A stretch of 64,000 nt of DNA, taken from positions 31,026-95,025 of the forward strand of contig ONKF01000013.1 of the NCBI GenBank assembly GCA_900318335.1. Direction: 5' to 3'. The notes under the pieces were generated by a model. The model was given only the letters and a program-made list of their open reading frames with translations, had not been told where the DNA came from and searched no databases. Both the position numbers and the translations under genes were made by a program. Positions 53,225 to 62,018 of this stretch are shown here, piece by piece. Within the stretch, counting starts at the first letter, position 1, and the number at the start of each line of letters is the position of its first letter. This stretch comes from an uncultured Prevotellaceae bacterium. GTDB lineage: Bacteria > Bacteroidota > Bacteroidia > Bacteroidales > Muribaculaceae.

Positions 53225-55750
53225 TTACTCGTTAGGTGCTTCTTCCCTCTTGCGCAACTTGTTGCCGAAGAGGGCATAGTTCAACGCCAGCAGCAGCAAC
53301 ACGTAGATGGCGATGACGGCAATCTTGGCCCACGTTTGGGTCTTATTCACCTCGTCGGGGGCAAACTTGAAGTCAATCTCGTGGTCACCGGCAGGCAACT
53401 GCAGGGCACGCAGGACGTAATTCACGCGACCCATCTCTACAGGCTTTCCGTCCACGTTCACTTTCCAGCCCCAGGGGAAATACACCTCGCTAAAGACGGC
53501 CAGACCGCCGTTGGCACTGTGGCTCTTGTAGGTCAAGTGGTTAGGCGCATAGCTGGTCTCATAGATGGTGTCACCGGGCTGAACAGCCTTGGCCTCACCC
53601 AACTGCTGACGGAACTTGGCATCGGCGACAGCACTCACGGCAGGATTGAAGTTATCCAAGAATGCCATCTCCTCGTCGGCATTGTTCACATAGGTAAGCG
53701 AGTCAACAAACCAAGCATTGCCCAGAGCATCGGGGTTGCGCTGAACCGTCTGATCATCGATGATGAAATAACGGGCGTTGAGCATGTTGAGCACCTGCAT
53801 ATTGTTATTGGCAATCTGGTTGCCGATCAGGTCGTTGTAGCGGGTGAGTTTAGCAGCATGATAACCGCCCACAGTCTTGTGGAAGTAACTCGGCATGGCT
53901 TCGCTGAAGTGCTGCACGTCCATGACGCGGTAATTCATGTCCTTATCCTGCAGAATCTGGGCATCGGCAGGACGCTGGGCAAAGGACTGCTCAGGCACAT
54001 CAAAGCGAGAGGTGAATGTCGCCGAATCCATATAGCGCTTGTTCACCGCATACATGTCCACGAGCACGATACCTGCCACGATGAGCGTGGCCACCATCTC
54101 ATTGAGTTTGCCCTTGAGGTAGGCGAAGATGACGCCGAATCCCAGCACGATGACAATGAGGCTGCGCCAAGCGTCACCGCTCACCAACGCACCGCGCACG
54201 GCGGCGATGGCAGCGTCAAGGCTCGGATACTGCTGAATCTGTCCCGACTCGACAAGCTGCTCGTGCTCCATGGCCGAGAAGTGACCGAAGATGCCCGGGA
54301 AAAGTGCCGTAAACAGGCAAATGACGGCACACAGGCCGAACGAGATGAACAGCGGCATGCGGTAGCGCTTCCAGCCGTCCTTTTCCTTGAAGAGCTCACG
54401 CAGGCCCAATACTGCGAGGATGGGCATCGCAATCTCGGCAATGACCAGTATCGATGCCACAGTGCGGAACTTGTTGTACATGGGGAAGTGGTCAATCATC
54501 AGGTCGGTGAGCCACATCATATTGTGACCCCACGAGAGCAGGATGCTGATGATGGTAGCGATGAGCAACGCCCATTTCACAGGACCCTTAACTATCAAGC
54601 AGCCCAACAGGAACAGGGCACAGATGAGGGCACCGACATAAACGGGACCGTTGGTCATCGGCTGGTCGCCGAAGTATTGCGGGAACTGGCTCAGGATCTG
54701 GACATCCTGCTGGTTCATTTCACCATTATTGGCCATTTTCTCAGCCTTTTTAGTGTCACTCAAGGCCAGCATGCGGTTGTCGCCATGCTCAGGCTTGATG
54801 GTGGCGCCACCCTTCACATTGGGGATGAGCAGGGTGAAGGTCTCACCCTTGCCATAGCTCCACTGGGTGATGTAATCCTTGTCCAGGCCGCCCTTGGTAG
54901 GCTGGGCAGTAGCGGCTTCCTCACCCTTAGGCGTGAGCTCACTGTGGCCGCCACGCATGGTCTCCTGGGAATACTTGTAGGTGAGGTAAAGATTGGGTGA
55001 ATTGGCAGCCAGTGCCAGGCCTGCGGCAATAATCAATGCCACGGTGGCGATGCACCAGCGACCCACCTGCTTATCCATAATGGCTTTAACCAGATAGGCG
55101 ATAACCAGCAGGGCGATGAGGAACATCGAGTAATAGGTCATCTGCACGTGGTTGCTTGCCAACTGCAAGGCCGCGAACAGGGCAGCGACAGCAGCACCAC
55201 CCAGATACTTGCCACGGTAGCACCACACGATACCAGCGATGGTGGGCGGGATATAGGCCAGCACCATGAGTTTCCAGATGTGGCCAGCGCCCATCAGGAT
55301 GAAGAAGTAACTCGAGAAGGCATAGCCGATGGCACCCAGCACAGCATAGTACCACTTTACCTTGAAGGCGAGCATCAGCAAGAAGAAACCGAGCATGAGC
55401 AAGAACAGCCAGCTCACAGGTGTCGGGAAATAGAGACGGTAGAGCGCCGAGATGGGATTCAGGTAGGTGGTACCCTCGTAGGATGGAGCAATCTGGAACG
55501 TGGGCATACCACCAAACAGGGCGTCGGTCCACCAGGATTTTTCACCCGTCTTGGCCTCAAAGGAATTGATCTCCTGGCTATTGGCAGCACCCTGCATCAC
55601 GTCATGCTGTTGCAGGACATCACCATTCACGTCATTGGGATAGAAATAAATCCACGAGATAGCGGCAAACACAATCACCGCAATCACAAAATGGATCACG
55701 TCGCCTAACGACACTGACCCAATCAGTTTCTTGTCTAAACTATTCTTCAT
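53225..55750 (-). CDS. YfhO-family polytopic membrane protein
   Basis: Inner-membrane protein of 841 residues with about 12-13 helices and a large C-terminal soluble domain (VFSEVYFPWGWKVNVDGKPVEMGRVNYVLRALQLPAG), characteristic of YfhO proteins, which are implicated in lipid- or teichoic-acid glycosylation in Gram-positives. GT-C-like acidic residues occur early (NSFEAKTGEKSWWTDALFGGMP). Function in Bacteroidetes is not established. Two copies of the same promoter stand in front of it. Confidence 0.85.
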   Translation of the reverse strand: MKNSLDKKLIGSVSLGDVIHFVIAVIVFAAISWIYFYPNDVNGDVLQQHDVMQGAANSQEINSFEAKTGEKSWWTDALFGGMPTFQIAPSYEGTTYLNPISALYRLYFPTPVSWLFLLMLGFFLLMLAFKVKWYYAVLGAIGYAFSSYFFILMGAGHIWKLMVLAYIPPTIAGIVWCYRGKYLGGAAVAALFAALQLASNHVQMTYYSMFLIALLVIAYLVKAIMDKQVGRWCIATVALIIAAGLALAANSPNLYLTYKYSQETMRGGHSELTPKGEEAATAQPTKGGLDKDYITQWSYGKGETFTLLIPNVKGGATIKPEHGDNRMLALSDTKKAEKMANNGEMNQQDVQILSQFPQYFGDQPMTNGPVYVGALICALFLLGCLIVKGPVKWALLIATIISILLSWGHNMMWLTDLMIDHFPMYNKFRTVASILVIAEIAMPILAVLGLRELFKEKDGWKRYRMPLFISFGLCAVICLFTALFPGIFGHFSAMEHEQLVESGQIQQYPSLDAAIAAVRGALVSGDAWRSLIVIVLGFGVIFAYLKGKLNEMVATLIVAGIVLVDMYAVNKRYMDSATFTSRFDVPEQSFAQRPADAQILQDKDMNYRVMDVQHFSEAMPSYFHKTVGGYHAAKLTRYNDLIGNQIANNNMQVLNMLNARYFIIDDQTVQRNPDALGNAWFVDSLTYVNNADEEMAFLDNFNPAVSAVADAKFRQQLGEAKAVQPGDTIYETSYAPNHLTYKSHSANGGLAVFSEVYFPWGWKVNVDGKPVEMGRVNYVLRALQLPAGDHEIDFKFAPDEVNKTQTWAKIAVIAIYVLLLLALNYALFGNKLRKREEAPNE

Positions 55751-55783
55751 TATCTTGATTGTTGGTTTTCTTGATTACAACCT

Positions 55784-55905
55784 GCAAAGGTAGTGCAAGC
55801 CGAGCGGAAAACAAAATTTATTTTGATTTTCCCGAGGCGCAGCCTACTTTCGCCGCAAGGCAAAGGTAGTGCAAGCCGAGCGGAAAACAAAATTTATTTT
55901 GATTT
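55784..55905 (-). repeat. Tandem 46-base direct repeat carrying two promoters
   Basis: Bases 55784-55829 and 55860-55905 are identical over 46 bases, 30 bases apart. Each contains, on the minus strand, TTTG (complement of 55812-55815 and 55888-55891), a 19-base spacer and TACCTTTG (complement of 55785-55792 and 55861-55868). The yfhO-family gene thus has two equal promoters. A diverged copy lies before the amylase gene (16827-16900). Confidence 0.75.
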
Positions 55906-56092
55906 AGTTACTAGTCCTAAGTTTTTTCAAATATGCTCGCGGGGCGAGCAGTTTAAAGTTTAGAGTTTAGAGTTTAAAGGGGCTGTCGCGTTCTTTTTTC
56001 AAACAACATGGACAACTATGAACAACATTAACAACACATTGGGGGGCATCCGCGCTCCCTTGACCTCACGCTAAGGCGCTAAGTTTTTCGAT
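55906..56092. repeat. Gene-free spacer with low-complexity repeats
   Basis: This holds a small GCTCGC/GCGAGC hairpin (55935-55949), the TTTAAAGT/TTTAGAGT run at 55951-55980 and the 14-mer CCTCACGCTAAGGC (56064-56077) also found at 2559-2572. I see no gene in it. Confidence 0.6.
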
Positions 56093-57190
56093 TTAGGTTT
56101 TTGAGGGGTAGTTGGTTGGGGAGTGGCCTGTGGCACGCTTGAAGACGGTGTGGAAGTGGGTGCGGCTGATGCCGCAGTGGTCGGCGATGGCTTCGACGGT
56201 AAAGTCGGGGTGCTCTCGCAGCATCCGCTTGGCTTCGTTGATGCGCAGGGTGGTCATCCACTGCGTGAACGACTCATAGCCTGATGCCTTGACCCATGCC
56301 AGGAGGTGGGTGCGCGGGATGCCAAGTTCACGGGCGACATCGGCACTCTTGAGGTCGTGGCGCAGGTACTTGCCCTGGGCGACCCAGTGCTCAATGGCGA
56401 CGTTCTCGCCTTCCTTCAATTCAGGGCTCTTCACGGCATCATTGCTTGTTGTTGCCGGTTCGGCGGTTTGGGTTTTCATTTCTTGCTGCTCTTCCTCCTC
56501 GGCCTCACGGACGCGGCGCGAGGCACTGCTGATGACATATCGCACAAAGCAGAACCACAGATAGAAGATGGCGGTGATGAAAAATACGGCATAAACCGCC
56601 AACGGCCAGCCCGACGAAAAGATGGCAACGGGCAGTATCAGTGCCAGCGCCAATAGTGCGACGATGCTGATGCTCATCCAGTTGACCAGACTGTCGGGGT
56701 CGCGGTCATAGTAATTGGCAAGCATTGCCCTCAAGCGCCTGAGTTCGCGGCTGATGAGCACGGCATAATAAGCCTGCAAGAGGGCAAAAACGGAACTGGC
56801 TACCATGTCACACTCCATCAGACGATGGGGCTGGAACCAGCCCACGGCAAGAATGACGGCGTTCAACAGACAGGCAATGCCGCCGAATATCCATTCACGG
56901 CGACGGATGCGGCCCTGGCGTTGAAGGTTCAGGACACACGTCGAGAACAAGACGGTACAAGGTGTGAATATCAGCAGGTTAAGGGCCACAGCTCGTGACA
57001 CACTTGAGGCACGCAGCCCGGTGGTGAACTGCAAGAAGAATTGTAAGCCCGTCAAGATGAAGGCCAATGCCATGAGCCAGCGTGAACGGTTGGTCACGCG
57101 GTCATCAGTAACACGTCCTGGAAGCAGAAACACCAATACTCCAGTCATCAGTACTGTCAATACAATGGCTGTAAACTGCATCTCTTTCAT
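56093..57190 (-). CDS. AraC-type regulator with N-terminal membrane domain
   Basis: Protein of 365 residues with about seven hydrophobic segments in residues 1-205 and an AraC-type double helix-turn-helix at the C-terminus (about 265-360; SADVARELGIPRTHLLAWV and FTVEAIADHCGISRTHFHTVFKRATG). It is likely a membrane-bound transcription factor. The start at 57190 (MKEMQFTAIVL) is chosen because the in-frame ATG at 57223 would enclose the -7 box TATCTTTG (complement of 57199-57206). Divergent from a mini membrane peptide and a BspA-like gene, with iterons between. Confidence 0.8.
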   Translation of the reverse strand: MKEMQFTAIVLTVLMTGVLVFLLPGRVTDDRVTNRSRWLMALAFILTGLQFFLQFTTGLRASSVSRAVALNLLIFTPCTVLFSTCVLNLQRQGRIRRREWIFGGIACLLNAVILAVGWFQPHRLMECDMVASSVFALLQAYYAVLISRELRRLRAMLANYYDRDPDSLVNWMSISIVALLALALILPVAIFSSGWPLAVYAVFFITAIFYLWFCFVRYVISSASRRVREAEEEEQQEMKTQTAEPATTSNDAVKSPELKEGENVAIEHWVAQGKYLRHDLKSADVARELGIPRTHLLAWVKASGYESFTQWMTTLRINEAKRMLREHPDFTVEAIADHCGISRTHFHTVFKRATGHSPTNYPSKT

Positions 57191-57198
57191 CTCGACTG

Positions 57199-57206
57199 CA
57201 AAGATA
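57199..57206 (-). promoter_or_regulatory. -7 box of the AraC-type gene
   Basis: TATCTTTG on the minus strand followed by CAGTCGAG and the ATG at 57190; the expected leader is about 5 bases. Confidence 0.55.
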
Positions 57207-57328
57207 ATGCAAGTCGAAAACATAAAAAAGCAATCAAACTTTTTTATGAGATGAGATATCTCAAGTGAGGTGCGCGATGCTGAAAATATGTATTTGATTA
57301 TTAACAGCCGTTAAAATATTGTCTTATT

Positions 57329-57384
57329 TTGCGAATTAAGACAGGTAAAATCGCGAATTGAGACATCAAATTGCGAATTAAGAC
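57329..57384. promoter_or_regulatory. Three 14-base iterons
   Basis: TTGCGAATTAAGAC at 57329-57342 and 57371-57384 are identical, and TCGCGAATTGAGAC (57351-57364) differs at two positions. Starts are 22 and 20 bases apart, about two DNA turns, so all lie on one face. GTCTTA at 57321-57326 mirrors the first TAAGAC. A likely binding array for the divergently encoded AraC-type regulator. Confidence 0.65.
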
Positions 57385-57405
57385 TGCACTTTGCCCTTGC
57401 CCAGC

Positions 57406-57413
57406 GTAAATTT
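57406..57413 (+). promoter_or_regulatory. -7 box for the mini membrane peptide
   Basis: TAAATTTG 31 bases before the ATG at 57444 and 22 bases after the last iteron. Confidence 0.45.
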
Positions 57414-57443
57414 GTAAAGAAAAAATTGAAGACTTTGTGTGAG

Positions 57444-57575
57444 ATGGATTTCCTCAATTACCTCGACGATGTGCCCTTGTGGCTCGCCATACCCCTCGTG
57501 ATCATCAACCTGGTGCTGTGGGGCCTGCTCATTTACCTCATCTGGAAAATCTGGTCGCGGCACCACAACGATTAG
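57444..57575 (+). CDS. 43-residue single-span membrane peptide
   Basis: Short gene starting MDFLNYLDDVPLW and ending in WSRHHND before TAG. Residues about 12-36 are one strongly hydrophobic helix (AIPLVIINLVLWGLLIYLIW) with a positive tail, so a small inner-membrane protein. It has a promoter-like box upstream and lies between the iterons and the BspA-like gene 86 bases downstream. It could regulate the membrane-bound AraC-type protein, but this is only inference. Confidence 0.55.
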   Translation: MDFLNYLDDVPLWLAIPLVIINLVLWGLLIYLIWKIWSRHHND

Positions 57576-57661
57576 CAAGCAGTCACCCCAATGAATGAAC
57601 AAGTATCTATCGCTCCGCATAATTAATTACACATTATATTAACAATTAAAATTTCTGAGTT

Positions 57662-60600
57662 ATGAGACGATTTAAAACCCAATCCAATTTGACAAGAGCG
57701 GCACTGACGCTGCTCATCGCTCTGCTCTCGACCGCCACGGCGTGGGCATACAATATCCCCGACACGGGCTCGTGCGGCCCTAATGCCACCTATACCATCA
57801 ATGACTCCACGATGACCATCAGTGGTACTGGCGAGATCAGCAATTATGTTTTTACAAGTAAGGATTTCAGCGGTATCAAAAGCATCGTCATCAACGAAGG
57901 CCTTACCGATATTGGAAATAATGCTTTCTCTACAAACATGAGCCCGGACCTTACTTTGGTCAACCTGCCAGCCTCGCTAATAAATATCAATCGATATGCT
58001 TTTGAACAATGCGCTGCACTGACTACGGTGAACATTGCCCCCAACTCGCAGTTACAGACAATCGGTTGGTGTGCATTCGGTGACACTGGACTCACTTCCA
58101 TTGACCTCAGCGGATGTCACGGCCTGACGAGCATTGCATATGGTGCCTTCTATGAGTCGCCACTGGGCGGTGCTGTTGATTTGAGCGGCTGTACCAGCCT
58201 GTCGAGTATAGGCGAATTTGCTTTTTTTAAAACCTCTATCACCAGCATGAGCCTCCCCGCCTCGCTGATTAGCCTCGGCCAATCTGCTTTTGACGAATGT
58301 ACAGCTCTCTCCACAGTGACTATAGCTGACGGTTCTCTACTGACAACTATCGGTACTCAGGCTTTTCAACAATGCAATTTCGAGAGCATCGTTCTGCCCT
58401 GCGCTGGACTAACCCGTATTGACAATTATGCGTTTAACCGATATTCTGGCCTGCAGAACCTCACTGAGATTATCTGTCTCACTGAAGATTCACTTTCAGT
58501 AGATGGAGCATTCTACAACAATTGTAATCAGGTGACAGTATATATGTATACCTCCAAAAAAGTGGATTGGCAAGATGCTAAAGCCGTGAAAGGTCTCTTT
58601 ACCATCACTCCTGATGAAAGCATTACCGACATTAATGGCAAAATCTATGGCGACTACTACGCTGAAGGCTCCGAAATCACCATCTCGACCAATCAGACCG
58701 CTTATGGTTTTGAGGTCAATGGTGTTAGCGTTGATGCAGTCAGCCTGGGAAATAACCAATATCAACTGACCTTACCCAATAATATCACTACCGACAATGT
58801 GACGCTTAGAATCGCCTCCATTTACAGCATTACGGTGCCCAACTTTGCCCACGGCAGCGTGGCAAGTGACATGGCGACAGCCCTTGAAGGAACAACCGTA
58901 ACACTCACCGCCACGCCCGACGATGGCTATGAACTTGAGTCCTTCACCGTGATGAACGGCGACACGCCTGTGGAGACCACCGCAGGAGCTAACGGCACCT
59001 ACACCTTTGTGATGCCCGCCGGCGATGTGACTGTGAATGCCATCTTTACTTCACTCCTGGGTGAAGGCGATGGTTCAGAGGGAAATCCCTACATCATCAG
59101 CAGTGCTGAAGGTTGGGACTACTTCTGCGACTGCTTGCAGGACAACGACACATGGAACCGCTTCAGCGGCAAAACTGTGAAGCTGGGTGCTGACATCAGC
59201 ATCACCCGCTCGGCGGGCAGCAGTGGCCATGAGTTTATGGGCACCTTTGACGGAGACTACCACACGCTGACCGTCAATATCACCGCCACCACGACACAGG
59301 GCACTGCGCCCTTCCGCGAAATCCGTGGCGCTACGATCAGGAAACTCATCACAACAGGTAGCGTCAATGGCACGTTGCATGCTGCCGGCCTTGTGGGCTT
59401 TGCCCGTGGCGATTCCAGTGTGATCAACACCATCGAGCACTGCAAGGTGGCCGCCAATGTCACCGTCACCACAGCCATCAACGGCAATTACCATTGCGGT
59501 GGTGTAGTGGGCCACGCCCTGAATTCTACGCTTAACATCAGGAACACCGTCTATTGCGGTGCCATCAGCAACAGCGGCAATTACGTCGGCGGCATCCAGG
59601 GCTGGAGCGACGGCAACACCGTCAATCTGAGCAACTGCCTCTTCACGGGAAGCTACGAGGGCTATGGGGTGTTCCACCCCATAGCTGTCCGCTACATGAA
59701 CACTGCCACCACAGCCACTGTCAACAACACATTCTATAGCGCAACACCCACTCTGACCGACGCGCAATACATCGCTGCTAACGGCACGAAGACCGTTGGT
59801 GTGACCGACATACCCGCCACGCTGGGCAGCGAGGTAGATACCACAAACTTCATGACCGTATATGAGGGCGGTATATTCTTTGACGGCCTCTACTATGCCT
59901 CACCCGTCCTCTCCACCGACAGCGACGGTGCTTTTGTCATCAACAACGCAAGCGAGTGGGAGTATTTCTGCGAAAACCTGCAGGACAACGACACGTGGAA
60001 CCGCTTTAGCGGCAAGACGGTGAAACTGGGAGCTGACATCAGCGTGACACGCATGGCCGGTTCGGCCACCCATGATTTTTGCGGTACCTTTGACGGCAAT
60101 CACAAGACCATCACGTTCAACTATGGTAGTGAGGCCGAGCCCGAATCGGGCATTTCTGCCCTGTTCAGCCACACCAGCAGCACCAAGCCCTTCGGCGTGG
60201 ACACCATCAGCCCTGCCACAATCAAGGACCTGACGGTTGGTGGCACCATTTGGACCTCCAGCAGCGACGCTGCAGGCTTTGTGGGCCGTATCTACGGCAC
60301 GCTCAACCTGACGGGCTGCACCAGCAACATCGCCATCAACTCCACCGCCGATTTCCCCGCCGGATTCATCAATTATAGCGATCAAACCTCGACGGTGAAC
60401 ATCAGCGGCTGTACCAGTAACGCCACCATCAACACCACAGCAAGCTATGCCGCTGGACACGTTGGCCACCTCTACGGCTCGGTTAACATTGAGCACAGCA
60501 TCAGTAATGCCGAGATTACAGCAGCAGGCGGCGCAGGCGGCTTCGTGGGCCTCTGTGAGCACACTGTCAACTTCAGCGACTGCCTCAGCGACGCCGTCAT

Positions 60601-61369
60601 TCACAGCTCAAGCGGTAACAATAGCGGCTTCGTGGGCTGGAGCCGAGCCAGTGGACATGCCATCAGCTTTACGGGATGCGTCTTCAACGGCAAACTGTTA
60701 CAGATAGACAGTATCGGCAACAGCAACGGCGGTTTCATCGGATGGACGGGCAGCAACAAGACCGTCACCATCACTGACTGCCTCGTTGATCCCGCTGCCC
60801 TTGCTCAAGGCGAGACCATGGCCAGCGGCAACAGTGCTACCTTCGCCCGTGGTTGGAATGCCACCACCACTGCCACCAACTGCTACTTCACCGATACGCT
60901 TGGTGTCGTTCAGGGCAAGCAGGCCCACAGCATCATCGCTGGCCAGGGTGTGACCGTTGAGATGGCCAATAGCGCTACTGAATACGAGACGAGCGGTATC
61001 ACCGCCTATGGCACAGGCATCATGTATAAAGGCGTGCTCTATGCTGGAGTTAACGACGAGGTGAGCCTCAACCTGGACGGTTCGGACGATGGCTACAGCG
61101 TCAATGCGGGCACCTTGACGGGAGAGGAGAATCCCTTCACCCTGCTCATGCCCGACGAGCGCGTGACCATCACGGCAGCTGCCCAGTTCCAGCGTGGTGA
61201 CGTGAACCATGATGGCCACATCACCATTTCGGACATGACCGCCCTTATCGACTATCTGCTGAGCAACGACAGCGCGATACCTGCCGAAGCCGACGTTAAT
61301 GCCGACAGCACCGCCAGCATTGCGGACGTCACCGCCCTGATCGACTATCTGTTAGGTGGTGCTATTTAA
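57662..61369 (+). CDS. Large BspA-like LRR surface protein with duplicated GLUG-like modules
   Basis: Secreted protein of 1235 residues. Signal peptide (about 1-29, ending AWAY); LRR_5/BspA repeats to about residue 310; a beta domain typical of bacterial surface repeats (about 370-465, DDGYELESFTVMNG); and two related modules starting SAEGWDYFCDCLQDNDTWNRF and NASEWEYFCENLQDNDTWNRF (about 480 and 760). Each module is followed by GLUG-like repeats. The tail has two EF-hand-like repeats (GDVNHDGHITISD, ADVNADSTASIAD). Probably an adhesin or glycan-binding protein under the nearby AraC-type regulator. Confidence 0.85.
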   Translation: MRRFKTQSNLTRAALTLLIALLSTATAWAYNIPDTGSCGPNATYTINDSTMTISGTGEISNYVFTSKDFSGIKSIVINEGLTDIGNNAFSTNMSPDLTLVNLPASLININRYAFEQCAALTTVNIAPNSQLQTIGWCAFGDTGLTSIDLSGCHGLTSIAYGAFYESPLGGAVDLSGCTSLSSIGEFAFFKTSITSMSLPASLISLGQSAFDECTALSTVTIADGSLLTTIGTQAFQQCNFESIVLPCAGLTRIDNYAFNRYSGLQNLTEIICLTEDSLSVDGAFYNNCNQVTVYMYTSKKVDWQDAKAVKGLFTITPDESITDINGKIYGDYYAEGSEITISTNQTAYGFEVNGVSVDAVSLGNNQYQLTLPNNITTDNVTLRIASIYSITVPNFAHGSVASDMATALEGTTVTLTATPDDGYELESFTVMNGDTPVETTAGANGTYTFVMPAGDVTVNAIFTSLLGEGDGSEGNPYIISSAEGWDYFCDCLQDNDTWNRFSGKTVKLGADISITRSAGSSGHEFMGTFDGDYHTLTVNITATTTQGTAPFREIRGATIRKLITTGSVNGTLHAAGLVGFARGDSSVINTIEHCKVAANVTVTTAINGNYHCGGVVGHALNSTLNIRNTVYCGAISNSGNYVGGIQGWSDGNTVNLSNCLFTGSYEGYGVFHPIAVRYMNTATTATVNNTFYSATPTLTDAQYIAANGTKTVGVTDIPATLGSEVDTTNFMTVYEGGIFFDGLYYASPVLSTDSDGAFVINNASEWEYFCENLQDNDTWNRFSGKTVKLGADISVTRMAGSATHDFCGTFDGNHKTITFNYGSEAEPESGISALFSHTSSTKPFGVDTISPATIKDLTVGGTIWTSSSDAAGFVGRIYGTLNLTGCTSNIAINSTADFPAGFINYSDQTSTVNISGCTSNATINTTASYAAGHVGHLYGSVNIEHSISNAEITAAGGAGGFVGLCEHTVNFSDCLSDAVIHSSSGNNSGFVGWSRASGHAISFTGCVFNGKLLQIDSIGNSNGGFIGWTGSNKTVTITDCLVDPAALAQGETMASGNSATFARGWNATTTATNCYFTDTLGVVQGKQAHSIIAGQGVTVEMANSATEYETSGITAYGTGIMYKGVLYAGVNDEVSLNLDGSDDGYSVNAGTLTGEENPFTLLMPDERVTITAAAQFQRGDVNHDGHITISDMTALIDYLLSNDSAIPAEADVNADSTASIADVTALIDYLLGGAI

Positions 61370-61396
61370 GCATTAAACTCTGAGTTTTGAGTATTA

Positions 61397-61429
61397 TAAC
61401 GAGGGTGACGCGATGCGCCACCCTCGTTA
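61397..61429. terminator. Terminator after the large LRR gene
   Basis: TAACGAGGGTG (61397-61407) pairs with CACCCTCGTTA (61419-61429), with an inner CGC/GCG extension around GAT. Convergent with cytidine deaminase. Confidence 0.8.
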
Positions 61430-61447
61430 CATTTGACATAGGACAAG

Positions 61448-61483
61448 ACAATTAGAGACGCAAACCCTTGCGTCTCTAATTGT
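61448..61483. repeat. Perfect 16-bp palindrome with 4-base loop
   Basis: ACAATTAGAGACGCAA (61448-61463), loop ACCC, and the exact complement (61468-61483). It can serve as second terminator for the cdd transcript, and its shape is that of a dispersed REP-like element. Confidence 0.7.
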
Positions 61484-61516
61484 TTAATGACTTGGCGTGA
61501 AGTCCAAAGAAAAATC

Positions 61517-61981
61517 TTAGAATTCGGTGAACGACAGGGGCATGGTGGACTGGAAGCTGTCGAGGATGTAGATTTTCTCCTTGCCAGCGAGGATGAGTTC
61601 GATGGGATGGCCGTTTTTCTCAAACTCGAGGAAAGCCTGGCGGCAGACACCGCAGGGCGCCGTGGGCTCTACAACAAATTCACCTCGGGTGAAAGAAGTG
61701 ATGGCAACCGACTTGACGGGCACACCTGGGTATTTAGCGCCTGCAGCATAGAGTGCGGCACGCTCGCCACAAATGCCGGCAAAGGCCGCATTCTCCTGAT
61801 TAGCACCGATAAAGACCTCGCCATTGTCAAGCATTAATGCTGCGCCGACCTTGAAGTTACTATATGGAGAATAGGAGTGTGTCGTGGCCTCTCGAGCCAT
61901 GTCCACTAATTTTTTTTGCTCCTCGGTGAGTTCATTATAAGAATAAACCCTTACCTTTGTGGTGATTTTCTTTTCTGTCAT
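61517..61981 (-). CDS. cdd: Cytidine deaminase
   Basis: Cytoplasmic zinc enzyme that deaminates cytidine and deoxycytidine, 154 residues. The zinc/catalytic motif is ICGERAAL (Cys-x-Glu, proton-shuttling glutamate) plus PCGVCRQ with two cysteines. The start at 61981 (MTEKKITTKVRVY) follows promoter boxes at the complement of 62011-62018; an in-frame ATG at 62044 would overlap the divergent gene. Tetrameric type by length. Confidence 0.93.
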   Translation of the reverse strand: MTEKKITTKVRVYSYNELTEEQKKLVDMAREATTHSYSPYSNFKVGAALMLDNGEVFIGANQENAAFAGICGERAALYAAGAKYPGVPVKSVAITSFTRGEFVVEPTAPCGVCRQAFLEFEKNGHPIELILAGKEKIYILDSFQSTMPLSFTEF

Positions 61982-62018
61982 AACAAAATTATGAGTTTTT
62001 ACTTTGAACGCAAAATTA
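61952..62018. promoter_or_regulatory. Interlocked divergent promoters of cdd and the glucosaminidase
   Basis: TACCTTTG (61952-61959, plus strand) lies within the cdd gene and serves the glucosaminidase. TAATTTTG (complement of 62011-62018) lies within the glucosaminidase gene and serves cdd. The two ATGs are only 9 bases apart. Confidence 0.55.
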
